A stretch of 16,133 nt of DNA, taken from an uncultured Lachnospiraceae bacterium (GTDB lineage Bacteria; Bacillota_A; Clostridia; TANB77; CAG-508). Positions 1 to 7,746 of this stretch are shown here, one piece after another. The position numbers and the translations under genes were made by a program. The stretch is taken from NCBI GenBank assembly GCA_947165105.1, contig CAMUZC010000033.1, positions 1 through 16,133 on the forward strand, written 5' to 3'. The notes beneath the pieces were generated by a model. The model saw only the letters and a program-made list of their open reading frames with translations. It was not told the origin of the DNA and made no database searches. Within the stretch, counting starts at the first letter, position 1, and each line of letters begins with the position of its first letter.

Positions 1-240
1 CTGCTTTTTCTTTCGCCTTTCTTTCTTCTTCTTTTCTTCTTGCCTCAGCCTCTGCTTTTTCTTTGGCTCTTCTTTCTTCTTCTTTTCTTCTTGCCTCAGC
101 CTCTGCTTTTTCTTTAGCTTTTCTTTCTTCTTCTTTTCTTCTTGCCTCAGCTTCTGCTTTTTCTTTAGCTTTTCTTTCTTCTTCTTTTCTTCTTGCCTCA
201 GCCTCTGCTTTTTCTCTTGCTTTTCTTTCTTGTTCCTTTT
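1..240. repeat. 51-bp in-frame tandem repeat, about 4.6 copies
   Basis: Units start at 1, 52, 103, 154 and 205 with an exact 51-bp period; the last copy is partial and ends near 240. They encode the 17-residue Glu/Lys/Arg/Ala repeat of the minus-strand protein. Copies differ at only a few bases (for example CGC, GGC or AGC at the same codon), so the array is young or kept uniform by recombination. It may continue beyond position 1. Confidence 0.95.
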
Positions 241-1108
241 TTTGCTCCATTACCGCTTTATTCTTTAATTCACTTGAAGATTTGCTAATTTTCTTTTTAG
301 CAACAGCAGTAGGAATTATTACAGGTTGTGTTAACTTACTTCCAAGATCAATTTCTTTCTCAACATATTCTTTTTGATTAGAAACTAATGCAGAATTTCC
401 TCTCTTTCCTGTTATTCCCATAATTTTTCTATATGAACTTGAGTTATTTTCCAAAATTGACTTAACACTATTTGGCAAAGTTTGAATTATTAATTTAACT
501 TGATCTTCGGAATATTGAGAAACAATACTATCAAAACTTTGAACACATTTCTGAGTATTTCCACCAATTCTCTTATAATGATTTAATATATTTTGAATTT
601 CAGACTCATTTACGCCATTGTCTGATGGATCACTTGTATAATTTATTTTTTCAGCTTCAACTTTATAATAAGCCTTTGCTTCTTTTTTGCTTCTTGGTTT
701 ATATATTAAATCTACAACTTTTTGAACACTTCTGTCTTGTCCAATTAATACATTGTATATACCTAAACCAAATAATTTTACTAATAATGGATCATTTTTT
801 GTACGTCTATCCATACATAGTAAAATTATTGGTATATCACTTCCATCAGCATTTGTTGCTTCGTCACTTATTATATCCATCTTTTCAAAAATGAATTTAT
901 CAACAGCCTGATAATTATCACTTGAAAACATTTCTAAATCTTCACTTATGACTATTCTGTCATATGTTTTATCTTTTTGTAATTCCTTAATTATTGCATT
1001 ATAATAGTAAACTGTTTTACTAGAAATAATCTCTTTATACTCTTTTTGATACATCCTAGTAATTGATTCTGCATCCTTTTCATCATTAACTGCAAATAAA
1101 ACTTTCAT
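1..1108 (-). CDS. Receiver-like protein with charged 17-aa tandem repeats (C-terminus outside window)
   Basis: An open frame runs from ATG at 1108 (GGAGGT eight bases upstream) off the left edge, giving 369 residues with no stop. Residues 1-140 resemble a CheY-type receiver fold. A DRIVISEDL segment sits where the phospho-acceptor strand would be, followed by IPIILLCMDRR and a GIYNVLIGQD...IYKPRS stretch like the last strand and Lys-Pro of receivers. Residues 140-290 are polar and helical. From about residue 290 a 17-residue unit (AEAEARRKEEERKAKEK) repeats at least 4.6 times, predicting a long rigid charged helix. Receiver-like N-termini also occur in CpaE proteins of Tad pilus systems, where an ATPase domain follows; whether one follows here cannot be seen. 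It lies 31 bp after the pilin-like gene and is probably co-transcribed. The frame is secure; the function is inference. Confidence 0.85.
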   Translation of the reverse strand, partial: MKVLFAVNDEKDAESITRMYQKEYKEIISSKTVYYYNAIIKELQKDKTYDRIVISEDLEMFSSDNYQAVDKFIFEKMDIISDEATNADGSDIPIILLCMDRRTKNDPLLVKLFGLGIYNVLIGQDRSVQKVVDLIYKPRSKKEAKAYYKVEAEKINYTSDPSDNGVNESEIQNILNHYKRIGGNTQKCVQSFDSIVSQYSEDQVKLIIQTLPNSVKSILENNSSSYRKIMGITGKRGNSALVSNQKEYVEKEIDLGSKLTQPVIIPTAVAKKKISKSSSELKNKAVMEQKKEQERKAREKAEAEARRKEEERKAKEKAEAEARRKEEERKAKEKAEAEARRKEEERRAKEKAEAEARRKEEERKAKEKA

Positions 1109-1139
1109 TTGTAATACCTCCACTTTACTTCTTAATTAA

Positions 1140-1553
1140 TTAACTCTCACGGGTTACCACTATTGCAAATATTATTGGAAGAACCTGGCATATAATTCCA
1201 AGTGTAATTATTGCTATCATTCCGTTAAAGCCAATATTTCTGGCATCCATTCTTTTTAGCCCTATTACATACTGATACATTGCACTAATAGCAATTCCAA
1301 TAAATACAAATGGAATACTATAAATTCTAACTGCATTTAATACAGATGCAGTTATAGCATATGTACGTGAACCATATTGTTCTGTAAGTTCCTCAATTGA
1401 TGCTTCTCCATTCTTTTTCATTTCAAGTAACACGTGTGTTCTTTCATTTTTTAAAGTTCCTTTTGATGATTCGTTTGAAGTAGCGTATACTGTAGTAAAT
1501 AGTGAACATATCACAAAAAATACTATTAGTATAACTCTAGTTACTTTTTTCAT
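1140..1553 (-). CDS. Small secreted two-helix membrane protein, VirB2/TrbC-pilin-like
   Basis: 137 aa. ATG at 1553 follows AAAGGAGT at normal spacing. Residues 1-25 form a clear signal peptide: MKK, a hydrophobic core, then a VYA cleavage-like site. Residues 26-70 are polar and outside the core. Two hydrophobic helices follow, at about 76-98 (IYSIPFVFIGIAISAMYQYV) and 107-132 (GFNGMIAIITLGIICQVLPI...), separated by a short basic loop (GLKRMDARN). A signal peptide followed by two membrane helices and a basic loop is the architecture of VirB2/TrbC major pilins of type IV secretion, but the protein is longer than most and I see no diagnostic motif. It is first in an operon with the receiver/coil protein, under a strong promoter. 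Alternatively it is an unrelated small membrane protein. Confidence 0.8.
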   Translation of the reverse strand: MKKVTRVILIVFFVICSLFTTVYATSNESSKGTLKNERTHVLLEMKKNGEASIEELTEQYGSRTYAITASVLNAVRIYSIPFVFIGIAISAMYQYVIGLKRMDARNIGFNGMIAIITLGIICQVLPIIFAIVVTRES

Positions 1554-1603
1554 ATATATTTACTCCTTTCATTTTTTTACATACTTTATCTATTTTATTA
1601 CTA

Positions 1604-1632
1604 CTTATATAATAATACACTAGAAATGTCAA
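1604..1632 (-). promoter_or_regulatory. Sigma-A-type promoter of the pilin-like operon
   Basis: On the minus strand a perfect TTGACA (plus 1627-1632) is followed after 17 bp by TATAAG (plus 1604-1609), about 50 bp before the start codon at 1553. The remaining AT-rich sequence between here and the amylase terminator (1633-1770) shows no further gene or signal. Confidence 0.7.
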
Positions 1633-1772
1633 AATAGCAAGAAGATATGTGAAATTTTTTACTATTTATTTCCATTTTTTTATTTCCCTTATTTTTTAGT
1701 ATTTCTCAAAATTTATTAAATTATAATCCCATAATTTTTCGGAGTAAAAATCACATTTTTAGTAAAAAATAA

Positions 1773-1799
1773 ACCAATCCTTTAACTTAAAGGATTGGT
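1773..1799 (-). terminator. Rho-independent terminator of the amylase gene
   Basis: Perfect 11-bp stem (1773-1783 with 1789-1799) and a 5-nt loop, starting 6 bp after the amylase stop codon. On the minus strand it is followed by TTATTTTTTACT, a U-rich tail. Confidence 0.85.
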
Positions 1800-1805
1800 C
1801 AAAAA

Positions 1806-3722
1806 TTATTTCGATGTTTTTATTATAATTCCATATTTTGAAAGTACATTATCTGAAGCATTATATTCAAAAACTGTTTTAGTATCTTCCATTTTATTAA
1901 AAATATCTAAAACTATATCTCGTTCCGTGCGATTAACCGCAATATATATTTTATTTTCCATTTTCTTAGAGCGACTATACTCCTCTTCAGAATCTACATA
2001 TCTTTCAAAAATTAAAAAGTTTTCATTTGCTTCGATAATTTTCATTTTTGCATTTGATAAAACTTTTAACTTTGCTCTTACTTTTCCTATTTTCACAAAA
2101 AAATCATATAATTCCTTGTCCATGCTATTCCAAGGAAAACACTGTCTGTTGAATGGATCTCTAAATCCATACATTCCAGCTTCATCTCCATAATATATGC
2201 ATGGGTTTCCTGGCAAAAAGTACTGGATTGCGACTGCAATTTTCATCATTTCTCTTGCCTTTTGATAATCTTCTTCTGACATCTTTAATTTTGAAAATTG
2301 CCATTCTCTTCCATATGGAACATCCCATACCCAGTTATATCTGCTATCTTGAATTCCATCACTTACTAATGTTGTCATTGCTCTAGTAATGTCATGAGTA
2401 GATAAACTATTCATTAGTGAGTTTAATGCATCTCCCGGATATTGTGTAATTATATCATTTACTGTTTCAACAAAGTATTTTGCTCTTCCATATCTAACAT
2501 ATTTTAAAATTGCATTTGTAAACGGATAATTCATTACACTGTCTAGTCCTTTTCCAAGTAAATATGTTCTTTGCTTACCATATCCTTCTTTCGTTATTGC
2601 ATTATCCCATACTTCACCAAGTAAGAAACCATCTTCTTTGTTTCTTTTTACTGCAATTCGTATATTTTCAATAAATTCATCTGTTAATTCATCGGCAACA
2701 TCTAATCTTAATCCATCAATTCCCATAGAAAACCATTTGTCAATTAATCCATTTTCGCCATAGACAAATTCTTGCCATTCATGATTATTTCCATCACATA
2801 CCGGCAAATTTTTAAATCCCCACCAGTATTGGAATTCCCCTTTTTTGTTCTTCCTATACCAATTATAGTAAGGTGATTCTTTTCCTTTGAAAGCTCCTAC
2901 CGAATTATATGTTCCATATTCATTAAAGTATTTGCTATCATTTCCTGTATGATTAAAAACTCCATCGATTATAATTTTCATTCCATGTTCATGTACTGCA
3001 TTGCATAAACTTATTAAATCGTCATTTGTCCCTAAATATGGGTCCACCACTTCATAATCACCTGTGTCATATCTATGATTAGATTGACTCATAAATATTG
3101 GATTTAAATAAATTATCTGAACACCAAGTTTTGAAATATAATCAAGTTTCTCTTCTATACCTTTTAGATTTCCCATAAAATAATCATTATTATGAATTTC
3201 GCCGTCTGATTCTGGAGCCCAATTAGGCATATCTCCCCATTCTTTTGTCACTCTTGATGATATTAATTCTGGTTGATATTTTTCACTTTTAAAAAATCTA
3301 TCAGGAAAAATCTGATACATGATTTTTCCTTTTGCCCATTCAGGTACTTCAAAATTGCTTTCATAAACAGTTAATGTCCAATATGGCATATCATCATTTG
3401 TCATACTTGCGCATTCATGCTGAATATCATTTTTTATGCAAACGCTTTTTCCGTTAATTATCAGCATTATGCAAAAATAATGTAATCCAGTATTCTCAAG
3501 TGGAATTTCACAAGCAAAGATATTCATTTTCTTTTCAGTTGTAATATACTTCATTCGTATTTCTTTTTCATTTGTGCCTTTTTGTTGATTGATTACAACT
3601 TTTGCTTCATCAACAAAACCATAATCTGTATCAATGTTTAAGTAAATATTGTACCTCTCACCCTTTTTTGCAGTTGTATCAGGTACTTCTACAAAAAAGT
3701 TTTTTCCTTTGAAATAATTCAT
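1806..3722 (-). CDS. GH13 alpha-amylase family enzyme (neopullulanase/cyclomaltodextrinase type)
   Basis: 638 aa. It hydrolyses alpha-1,4 (possibly alpha-1,6) bonds in maltodextrins, cyclodextrins or pullulan. Residues 1-120 form a beta-rich N-terminal module as in CBM34/48-bearing GH13 enzymes. The (beta/alpha)8 barrel starts at YQIFPDRF, typical of the neopullulanase group. Conserved regions are visible: region I DGVFNH (~253-258), region II GLRLDVADE with nucleophile Asp~341, region III GEVWD with acid/base Glu~370, and region IV STHD with Asp~444. There is no signal peptide, so it is probably cytoplasmic and acts on imported oligosaccharides. I chose ATG 3722 because AAGGAGG lies 7 nt upstream; the in-frame TTG at 3728 is too close to that site. 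It is transcribed alone. Exact substrate specificity cannot be read from sequence. Confidence 0.95.
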   Translation of the reverse strand: MNYFKGKNFFVEVPDTTAKKGERYNIYLNIDTDYGFVDEAKVVINQQKGTNEKEIRMKYITTEKKMNIFACEIPLENTGLHYFCIMLIINGKSVCIKNDIQHECASMTNDDMPYWTLTVYESNFEVPEWAKGKIMYQIFPDRFFKSEKYQPELISSRVTKEWGDMPNWAPESDGEIHNNDYFMGNLKGIEEKLDYISKLGVQIIYLNPIFMSQSNHRYDTGDYEVVDPYLGTNDDLISLCNAVHEHGMKIIIDGVFNHTGNDSKYFNEYGTYNSVGAFKGKESPYYNWYRKNKKGEFQYWWGFKNLPVCDGNNHEWQEFVYGENGLIDKWFSMGIDGLRLDVADELTDEFIENIRIAVKRNKEDGFLLGEVWDNAITKEGYGKQRTYLLGKGLDSVMNYPFTNAILKYVRYGRAKYFVETVNDIITQYPGDALNSLMNSLSTHDITRAMTTLVSDGIQDSRYNWVWDVPYGREWQFSKLKMSEEDYQKAREMMKIAVAIQYFLPGNPCIYYGDEAGMYGFRDPFNRQCFPWNSMDKELYDFFVKIGKVRAKLKVLSNAKMKIIEANENFLIFERYVDSEEEYSRSKKMENKIYIAVNRTERDIVLDIFNKMEDTKTVFEYNASDNVLSKYGIIIKTSK

Positions 3723-3782
3723 TGTCAAACCTCCTTAATTATAATTAGATTACATTGTAAATGTGTCATTTGACTTAATAAT

Positions 3783-3811
3783 AATTTACTATTATTAATA
3801 AATTTTGTCAA
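3783..3811 (-). promoter_or_regulatory. Probable promoter of the amylase gene
   Basis: Minus-strand TTGACA (plus 3806-3811), a 17-bp spacer and TAAATT (plus 3783-3788), just downstream of the tyrS hairpin and about 60 bp before the amylase ATG. The -10 box matches the consensus at only four of six bases. No clear catabolite-response element was found. Confidence 0.5.
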
Positions 3812-3820
3812 TCAAATTTT

Positions 3821-3845
3821 AAGGGCGCCGAAATTCGACGCCCTT
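3821..3845 (-). terminator. Hairpin after tyrS, probable terminator
   Basis: A GC-rich 10-bp stem (3821-3830 with 3836-3845) and 5-nt loop lie 13 bp after the tyrS stop. One position pairs as G-U only if the minus strand is transcribed, matching tyrS. The following tail is AAAATTTG rather than a clean U-run, so efficiency is uncertain. Confidence 0.65.
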
Positions 3846-3858
3846 AAAAAATCTAATT

Positions 3859-5082
3859 TTATTTTTTCCCTATAAAATAATTTTTCTTTCCTTTTTTTAC
3901 AACAATATATGTTCCATCAATAAACATATTATCAGTAATCATAGTCTCAGTATTTTCAACCTTTTCGCCATTAATTGAAATAGCTCCATTTCCTATGAAT
4001 TCTCTTGCTTCTCTTTTACTTTTTACAACTTCCATATTTGTTATAAAATCAACTACATTAACATTACTTTCAACTTGTTTAATATCTTGGTCACCAAATA
4101 AATCAACAATGTCTTCTTTAGACATTTCATTAAACTTATTGTTAAATAGGTTTTCTGTTAATTTTACAGCTTTTTCATATTCTTCCTTGCCATGCAAAAA
4201 TGTAATAATTTCTCTTGCTAATGCTTTATGTGCTTCCCTTAATTCTGGATGTTCATTATTTTTTCTTTCATATTCTTCAATTTCTTCTTTTGATAAAAAT
4301 GTATAAATTTTCAAGTAGTCTATAACCATTGAATCTTCAACATTTATAAAGAATTGATATAACTTATAGCTTGATGTTTTTGTCTTATCTAGCCATAAAG
4401 CATTTCCTTCGCTTTTTCCAAATTTCTTTCCTTGTGAATCTGTTACAAGAGGCATTGTAAATGCATATACTTCATCACCTGTTGATTTTCTAATTAAATC
4501 AATTCCTGCTGTAATATTTCCCCATTGGTCAGAACCAGCACATTGAAGTGTAACGCCTTTTGTATCATGTAAGTGTTTAAAATCTAATGCTTGTAAAATC
4601 ATGTATGAGAACTCTGTATATGTAATTCCAGAATCTAATCTTCTTCTTATAATATCTTTGTCAAGCATATAATTGATATTAAAGAATTTCCCATAATCTC
4701 TTAGAAAGTCAATTATATTAATATCTTTAATCCAATCATAATTATTAACAACTTCAAATCCAAAAATTTCCTCAGCTTGTTTTTTCATTGCTTTGAAGTT
4801 TTCTTCAACCTGTTCTTTTGAAATCATAGCTCTTTCTGTTGTTGGTCTTGGATCTCCAATCATTCCTGTTGCGCCACCTACTAATAAAATTGGGTGATGT
4901 CCTGCTGCTTTTAATCTTTTAGATATCAAAAATGTTGATAAATGTCCTACGTGCATACTGTCTGCAGTTGGATCTGTTCCAATATAAAATGTCATTCCAC
5001 CTTTATTAAGTTTTTCTTCTAATTCAGGGCTTGATATATCTTTTATTATCCCTCTCCATTTTAATTCTTCAAATAATGTCAT
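3859..5082 (-). CDS. tyrS: Tyrosine--tRNA ligase
   Basis: 407 aa, the usual bacterial TyrRS length. It charges tRNA-Tyr with tyrosine using ATP in the cytoplasm. The class I signature appears as HVGH at residues 44-47. The tyrosine-pocket segment TLQCAGSDQWGN spans about 178-189. The KMSKS loop appears as KFGKS at 220-224, the form common in TyrRS. The C-terminal part (about 340-407) is an S4 RNA-binding domain ending in YIVVKKGKKNYF. ATG at 5082 follows AAAAGGAGG. The gene stands alone behind a T-box leader and is closed by a hairpin, so its expression should follow the charging state of tRNA-Tyr. All landmarks are intact. Confidence 0.98.
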   Translation of the reverse strand: MTLFEELKWRGIIKDISSPELEEKLNKGGMTFYIGTDPTADSMHVGHLSTFLISKRLKAAGHHPILLVGGATGMIGDPRPTTERAMISKEQVEENFKAMKKQAEEIFGFEVVNNYDWIKDINIIDFLRDYGKFFNINYMLDKDIIRRRLDSGITYTEFSYMILQALDFKHLHDTKGVTLQCAGSDQWGNITAGIDLIRKSTGDEVYAFTMPLVTDSQGKKFGKSEGNALWLDKTKTSSYKLYQFFINVEDSMVIDYLKIYTFLSKEEIEEYERKNNEHPELREAHKALAREIITFLHGKEEYEKAVKLTENLFNNKFNEMSKEDIVDLFGDQDIKQVESNVNVVDFITNMEVVKSKREAREFIGNGAISINGEKVENTETMITDNMFIDGTYIVVKKGKKNYFIGKK

Positions 5083-5098
5083 AAAAATTCCTCCTTTT

Positions 5099-5330
5099 AA
5101 AACAAAAAGAGTTAAATCTTCCTAAAAAGGACGATTTAACTCGTGGTACCACCTTTATTTATATGCTCTATTATTTCATAAACTTAGAACATACCTTATT
5201 TCTAGCTATTCGTTGCTACCGTTAATTACTGTAAGAATTGTAATTCATAATTCTATATTCTGATAGTTCTCAGCTACCACTATCTCTCTTTCTTTTTGTA
5301 ACTATAAAATTACTACTAGCTTTCTTTTTA
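5099..5330 (-). promoter_or_regulatory. T-box riboswitch leader of tyrS
   Basis: On the minus strand the leader contains the T-box core GGTGGTACCACG (plus 5141-5152), the antiterminator side that pairs with uncharged tRNA. The terminator alternative follows directly. Upstream is a stem I-like region with a GATAGT/ACTATC hairpin near 5285-5262. Two UAC triplets (plus 5240-5242 and 5231-5233) are candidate tyrosine specifier codons; I cannot decide between them without folding. The position before tyrS supports tyrosine specificity. Confidence 0.93.
5109..5142 (-). terminator. T-box-controlled intrinsic terminator
   Basis: A 14-bp stem with one mismatch (5109-5122 with 5129-5142) and a 6-nt loop, followed on the minus strand by TTTTTGTTTT. 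Its upstream arm overlaps the end of the T-box core, as required for the terminator/antiterminator switch. Confidence 0.9.
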
Positions 5331-5356
5331 TAACGCAATTAAATTTAATTATAACT

Positions 5357-5385
5357 ATTATAACTTGTTTTTACCTTAAGTGCAA
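5357..5385 (-). promoter_or_regulatory. Promoter of the tyrS T-box transcript
   Basis: Minus-strand TTGCAC (plus 5380-5385), a 17-bp spacer and a perfect TATAAT (plus 5357-5362), placed just before the start of the T-box leader. Confidence 0.75.
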
Positions 5386-5453
5386 GTATTTTATGAATAA
5401 TTTTCCAATTTTTGTTCACACTAATTCTAAGATATTTTTTAAGGAGGTATTTT

Positions 5454-5888
5454 ATGAAAAACGATAATTTAAACATTTTAGATGAAGTTAATAAAGGAGC
5501 AACTATGGGAATGGATGCAATTTCCTATGTTTCAGAAAAAGTAAAAGATGGCGATTTTAAGCAAGTTTTAGATGTTGAATATAATAAATATAAAGATGTT
5601 TCAAATAGAGTTAATAAATTATATGCTAATTACAGCGATAAGGAACCTCATGAAACAAATGCCATGAATAAAATGATGACTTGGTATGGGATACAAATGA
5701 AAACTATGACAGATGATACAACATCTAAACTTTCAGAATTGTTAATGCAAGGCACAAATATGGGAATTATTGAAGGTAGAAGATTGCTAAATCAACATAA
5801 CGAAATCGAACCAGATGTTGAAAAAATTCTAAATGAATTTGTTACTATGCAAGAAGATAGTGTTGAAACATTAAAGAAATATTTATAA
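5454..5888 (+). CDS. Conserved-looking 144-aa helical protein of unknown function
   Basis: ATG at 5454 is chosen because AAGGAGG (5441-5447) precedes it; the frame opens earlier at 5412 but has no ribosome-binding site there. The 144-aa protein has no signal peptide or membrane segment and looks mostly alpha-helical and mildly acidic. Segments include MGMDAISYVSEKVKD, WYGIQMKTMTDDT, a Gly/Met patch LMQGTNMGIIEGRRLLNQ and a final amphipathic helix VTMQEDSVETLKKYL. The pattern could fit a four-helix, ferritin-like or DUF2383-like bundle, but I do not see a complete metal-binding set and claim no function. It is divergent from tyrS, transcribed alone, and followed by a bidirectional terminator. 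Composition matches the core genome. Confidence 0.85.
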   Translation: MKNDNLNILDEVNKGATMGMDAISYVSEKVKDGDFKQVLDVEYNKYKDVSNRVNKLYANYSDKEPHETNAMNKMMTWYGIQMKTMTDDTTSKLSELLMQGTNMGIIEGRRLLNQHNEIEPDVEKILNEFVTMQEDSVETLKKYL

Positions 5889-5935
5889 TCCAACAATTAG
5901 AACCGTCCCCTAAAATCAGACTTCAAAATATAAAA

Positions 5936-5962
5936 AAAGAGTCCACAAAAAGTGGACTCTTT
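5936..5962. terminator. Bidirectional terminator between the 144-aa gene and the kinase-like gene
   Basis: Perfect 11-bp stem (5936-5946 with 5952-5962) and a 5-nt AAAAA loop. The plus side ends in TTTCTTTG and the minus side in a longer U-run (TTTTTTTATATTTTG). It separates two convergent genes. Confidence 0.9.
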
Positions 5963-5968
5963 CTTTGA

Positions 5969-6688
5969 CTAGTCAATATATCTTAAATAAACATTCAGCT
6001 GGTAAATAGCTTTATCTAAAACATCTGAAATAGTCATATTTGTTGTATCTATATAGGTATTATATGATTCTCTTAAGAAATCTAATTCTTTCTGCGAACC
6101 ATTTTTTATATCGTCATACAACTTCTTAGTGTTCTTTACCTGTTTTTCGAAATACTCCGGATACTCGTACCTATCTTTACCCTCATCTTCACATATTCTT
6201 TCCCATGCGACCTTAGCATCACAATTCAGATGTATATACATGTTGAACATAGCCAGTCTTTCCGGCCGCTGTATTTCATATATTTCTGAATATGTTTTGC
6301 CGCTTCTTGTTACCCCATGAGCATACTGATCTATTGGACCTCTTTGACAAATAAAGTAGTCACAATAACCTCTAAGCTGAATCATGTAATTTGAAAGTAA
6401 ACCATCCGCAAAACTAAACAGCATCTGCTCTGTATACCAATCTTCATATCCGTTCTGGCTAATTGCATTATTGAGCAAATGAACAAGATATTTATCACAT
6501 GGTGATTTTGCTGTAATAACAGTCTTTCCTCTTTCAGAAAGATATTCAGCTAATCCATCACGAAGATTAGTTTTACCGCTTCCATCCTGTCCAGTAATAC
6601 AGATATACTTAGTCGGAAAACCATACTTCAATGAGCTTAAATCTAAAGCACCATTGTCCCGGACCAATTCTGGCAAAAAAACTTTCAT
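5969..6688 (-). CDS. Thymidylate-kinase-like P-loop NTPase
   Basis: 239 aa. ATG at 6688 follows AAGGAGG with 8-nt spacing. After a 27-residue leader comes a beta-strand and Walker A loop GQDGSGKT (residues 33-40), as in dTMP and deoxynucleoside kinases. RGPIDQYAHG around 117-126 occupies the place of the usual DR base-specificity motif. An EDEGKDRYE stretch near 170 resembles the LID region. It is predicted to phosphorylate a (deoxy)nucleotide, but the substrate is uncertain and a housekeeping tmk role is doubtful because of the divergent motifs and location. Base composition is higher in GC than the flanks (38% in a sampled 60-base line against about 25%) and includes codons rare nearby. The gene has its own near-perfect promoter and a terminator, which suggests an acquired single-gene cassette, possibly of phage origin. 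Confidence 0.85.
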   Translation of the reverse strand: MKVFLPELVRDNGALDLSSLKYGFPTKYICITGQDGSGKTNLRDGLAEYLSERGKTVITAKSPCDKYLVHLLNNAISQNGYEDWYTEQMLFSFADGLLSNYMIQLRGYCDYFICQRGPIDQYAHGVTRSGKTYSEIYEIQRPERLAMFNMYIHLNCDAKVAWERICEDEGKDRYEYPEYFEKQVKNTKKLYDDIKNGSQKELDFLRESYNTYIDTTNMTISDVLDKAIYQLNVYLRYID

Positions 6689-6745
6689 TATTCATTCCTC
6701 CTTAATTAAGATATGGAAATCATTGTGGTTATTCGAATTGGTTTC

Positions 6746-6774
6746 ATTGTACTTTCGTAAAACTCATTTGTCAA
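6746..6774 (-). promoter_or_regulatory. Strong promoter of the kinase-like gene
   Basis: Minus-strand TTGACA (plus 6769-6774), a 17-bp spacer and TACAAT (plus 6746-6751), 57 bp before the ATG. One of the best promoter matches in the window. Confidence 0.8.
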
Positions 6775-6803
6775 TAAATTGTTTAACATAACTCTAGAGA
6801 TTT

Positions 6804-7682
6804 TTAAAAAATTGGTTTTCCCCATTTAATAACAATATCTTCTGGAATATTTAGATTACCATGTCCTTTTCCTAAAAAAGTGTCCGGTTTTCTTTCTCCA
6901 TGATAATCTGAACCACCTGAAATATAGTAGTTCTTTTCGTTACATAAATTTATCATATAATCATGTTGTTCTTTAGTGAAAGTGGTGTAATAGCATTCAA
7001 ACCCAGAAATATTTTTTGTGTTAAGCAAACATTCCAAAACCTTTGGTGTATTATCTCTGTATTCATATATGTGTGGTATAAAAACAATTCCACCTGCATC
7101 TAAAACACTATTAATAGCAGTTTCCAAATCTGGTACTAAATCATCTGCCTTTACAAATAATGGAGTATCTGGGTTTGACATATAATCTCTGTAAAAATCT
7201 CTACTGCTTTCCCAAGATCTTTCATTTAATTTTCCCTTGTTTTCTTCATATTTTTTCAAATTTCTATGTACATAACCTGATGCAAATTCACTATAATCAA
7301 ATTTCTCAACTATATCATCATCTAATTTAATTCCGTATGCTTTACAATTTTCTACTAATCTTTCAAATTCAACTTTTGTTCTTTCTTCTGGGGATATCAT
7401 AATTTTTTTCATATTTTCATTCATTTTTTTATAATCAAAATTATATCCTAAAATTTCTATTGGAACACCAGCCGCCTTAGAGTTTATTTCTATTCCTGGA
7501 ATTATCTTTCCTGAGTAAAATTCTTTTATGTTCATTTTTTCTAATTCATCGTAAGCATCTGTGTTGTTATGATCTGTTATAGATATATAACTTAATTTTA
7601 AATTCTCAGCTTCTTTTAAAATTTTTGATAATTCATCTGAACCATCAAATGAATATTTAGAATGTATATGTAAATCAATCAT
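6804..7682 (-). CDS. PHP-domain metal-dependent phosphoesterase
   Basis: 292 aa from ATG 7682. The N-terminus MIDLHIHSKYSFDG is the first PHP motif (DxHxHSxxSxDG). The next metal-site segments are SITDHNN, PGIEIN, FIPHIYEYRD near the middle and GGSDYHGERKPDTFLG near the end, so a complete PHP active site is present. Relatives cleave phosphoesters (for example nucleoside 3',5'-bisphosphates in RNase AM/YciV-type enzymes), but the substrate here is unknown. A roughly 70-residue insertion sits in the middle. The start is uncertain: ATG 7682 fits the family, yet the only good Shine-Dalgarno (AAAGGAG) lies about 45 bases upstream, ideally spaced to an in-frame ATA. The frame is open back to a TTG at 7757 that overlaps the trmL end. 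It is last in the operon; no clear terminator follows. Confidence 0.9.
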   Translation of the reverse strand: MIDLHIHSKYSFDGSDELSKILKEAENLKLSYISITDHNNTDAYDELEKMNIKEFYSGKIIPGIEINSKAAGVPIEILGYNFDYKKMNENMKKIMISPEERTKVEFERLVENCKAYGIKLDDDIVEKFDYSEFASGYVHRNLKKYEENKGKLNERSWESSRDFYRDYMSNPDTPLFVKADDLVPDLETAINSVLDAGGIVFIPHIYEYRDNTPKVLECLLNTKNISGFECYYTTFTKEQHDYMINLCNEKNYYISGGSDYHGERKPDTFLGKGHGNLNIPEDIVIKWGKPIF

Positions 7683-7746
7683 TTTTATTTTTAATAATAT
7701 ATTTCTAAATTTGAATATATTATTATCTCCTTTCTTAAAATTATTA

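Noticed and set aside
1..240. Possible CRISPR-like array
   Set aside because: Units are contiguous with no variable spacers and lie in frame in a protein.
63..377. Plus-strand open frame rich in Ser/Phe/Leu/Ala
   Set aside because: It is the antisense shadow of the charged repeat; it has no ribosome site, and the minus frame is clearly coding.
1795..2193. Plus-strand frame opposite the amylase 3' end
   Set aside because: It lies wholly inside a well-conserved minus-strand gene and shows no domain or ribosome-binding site.
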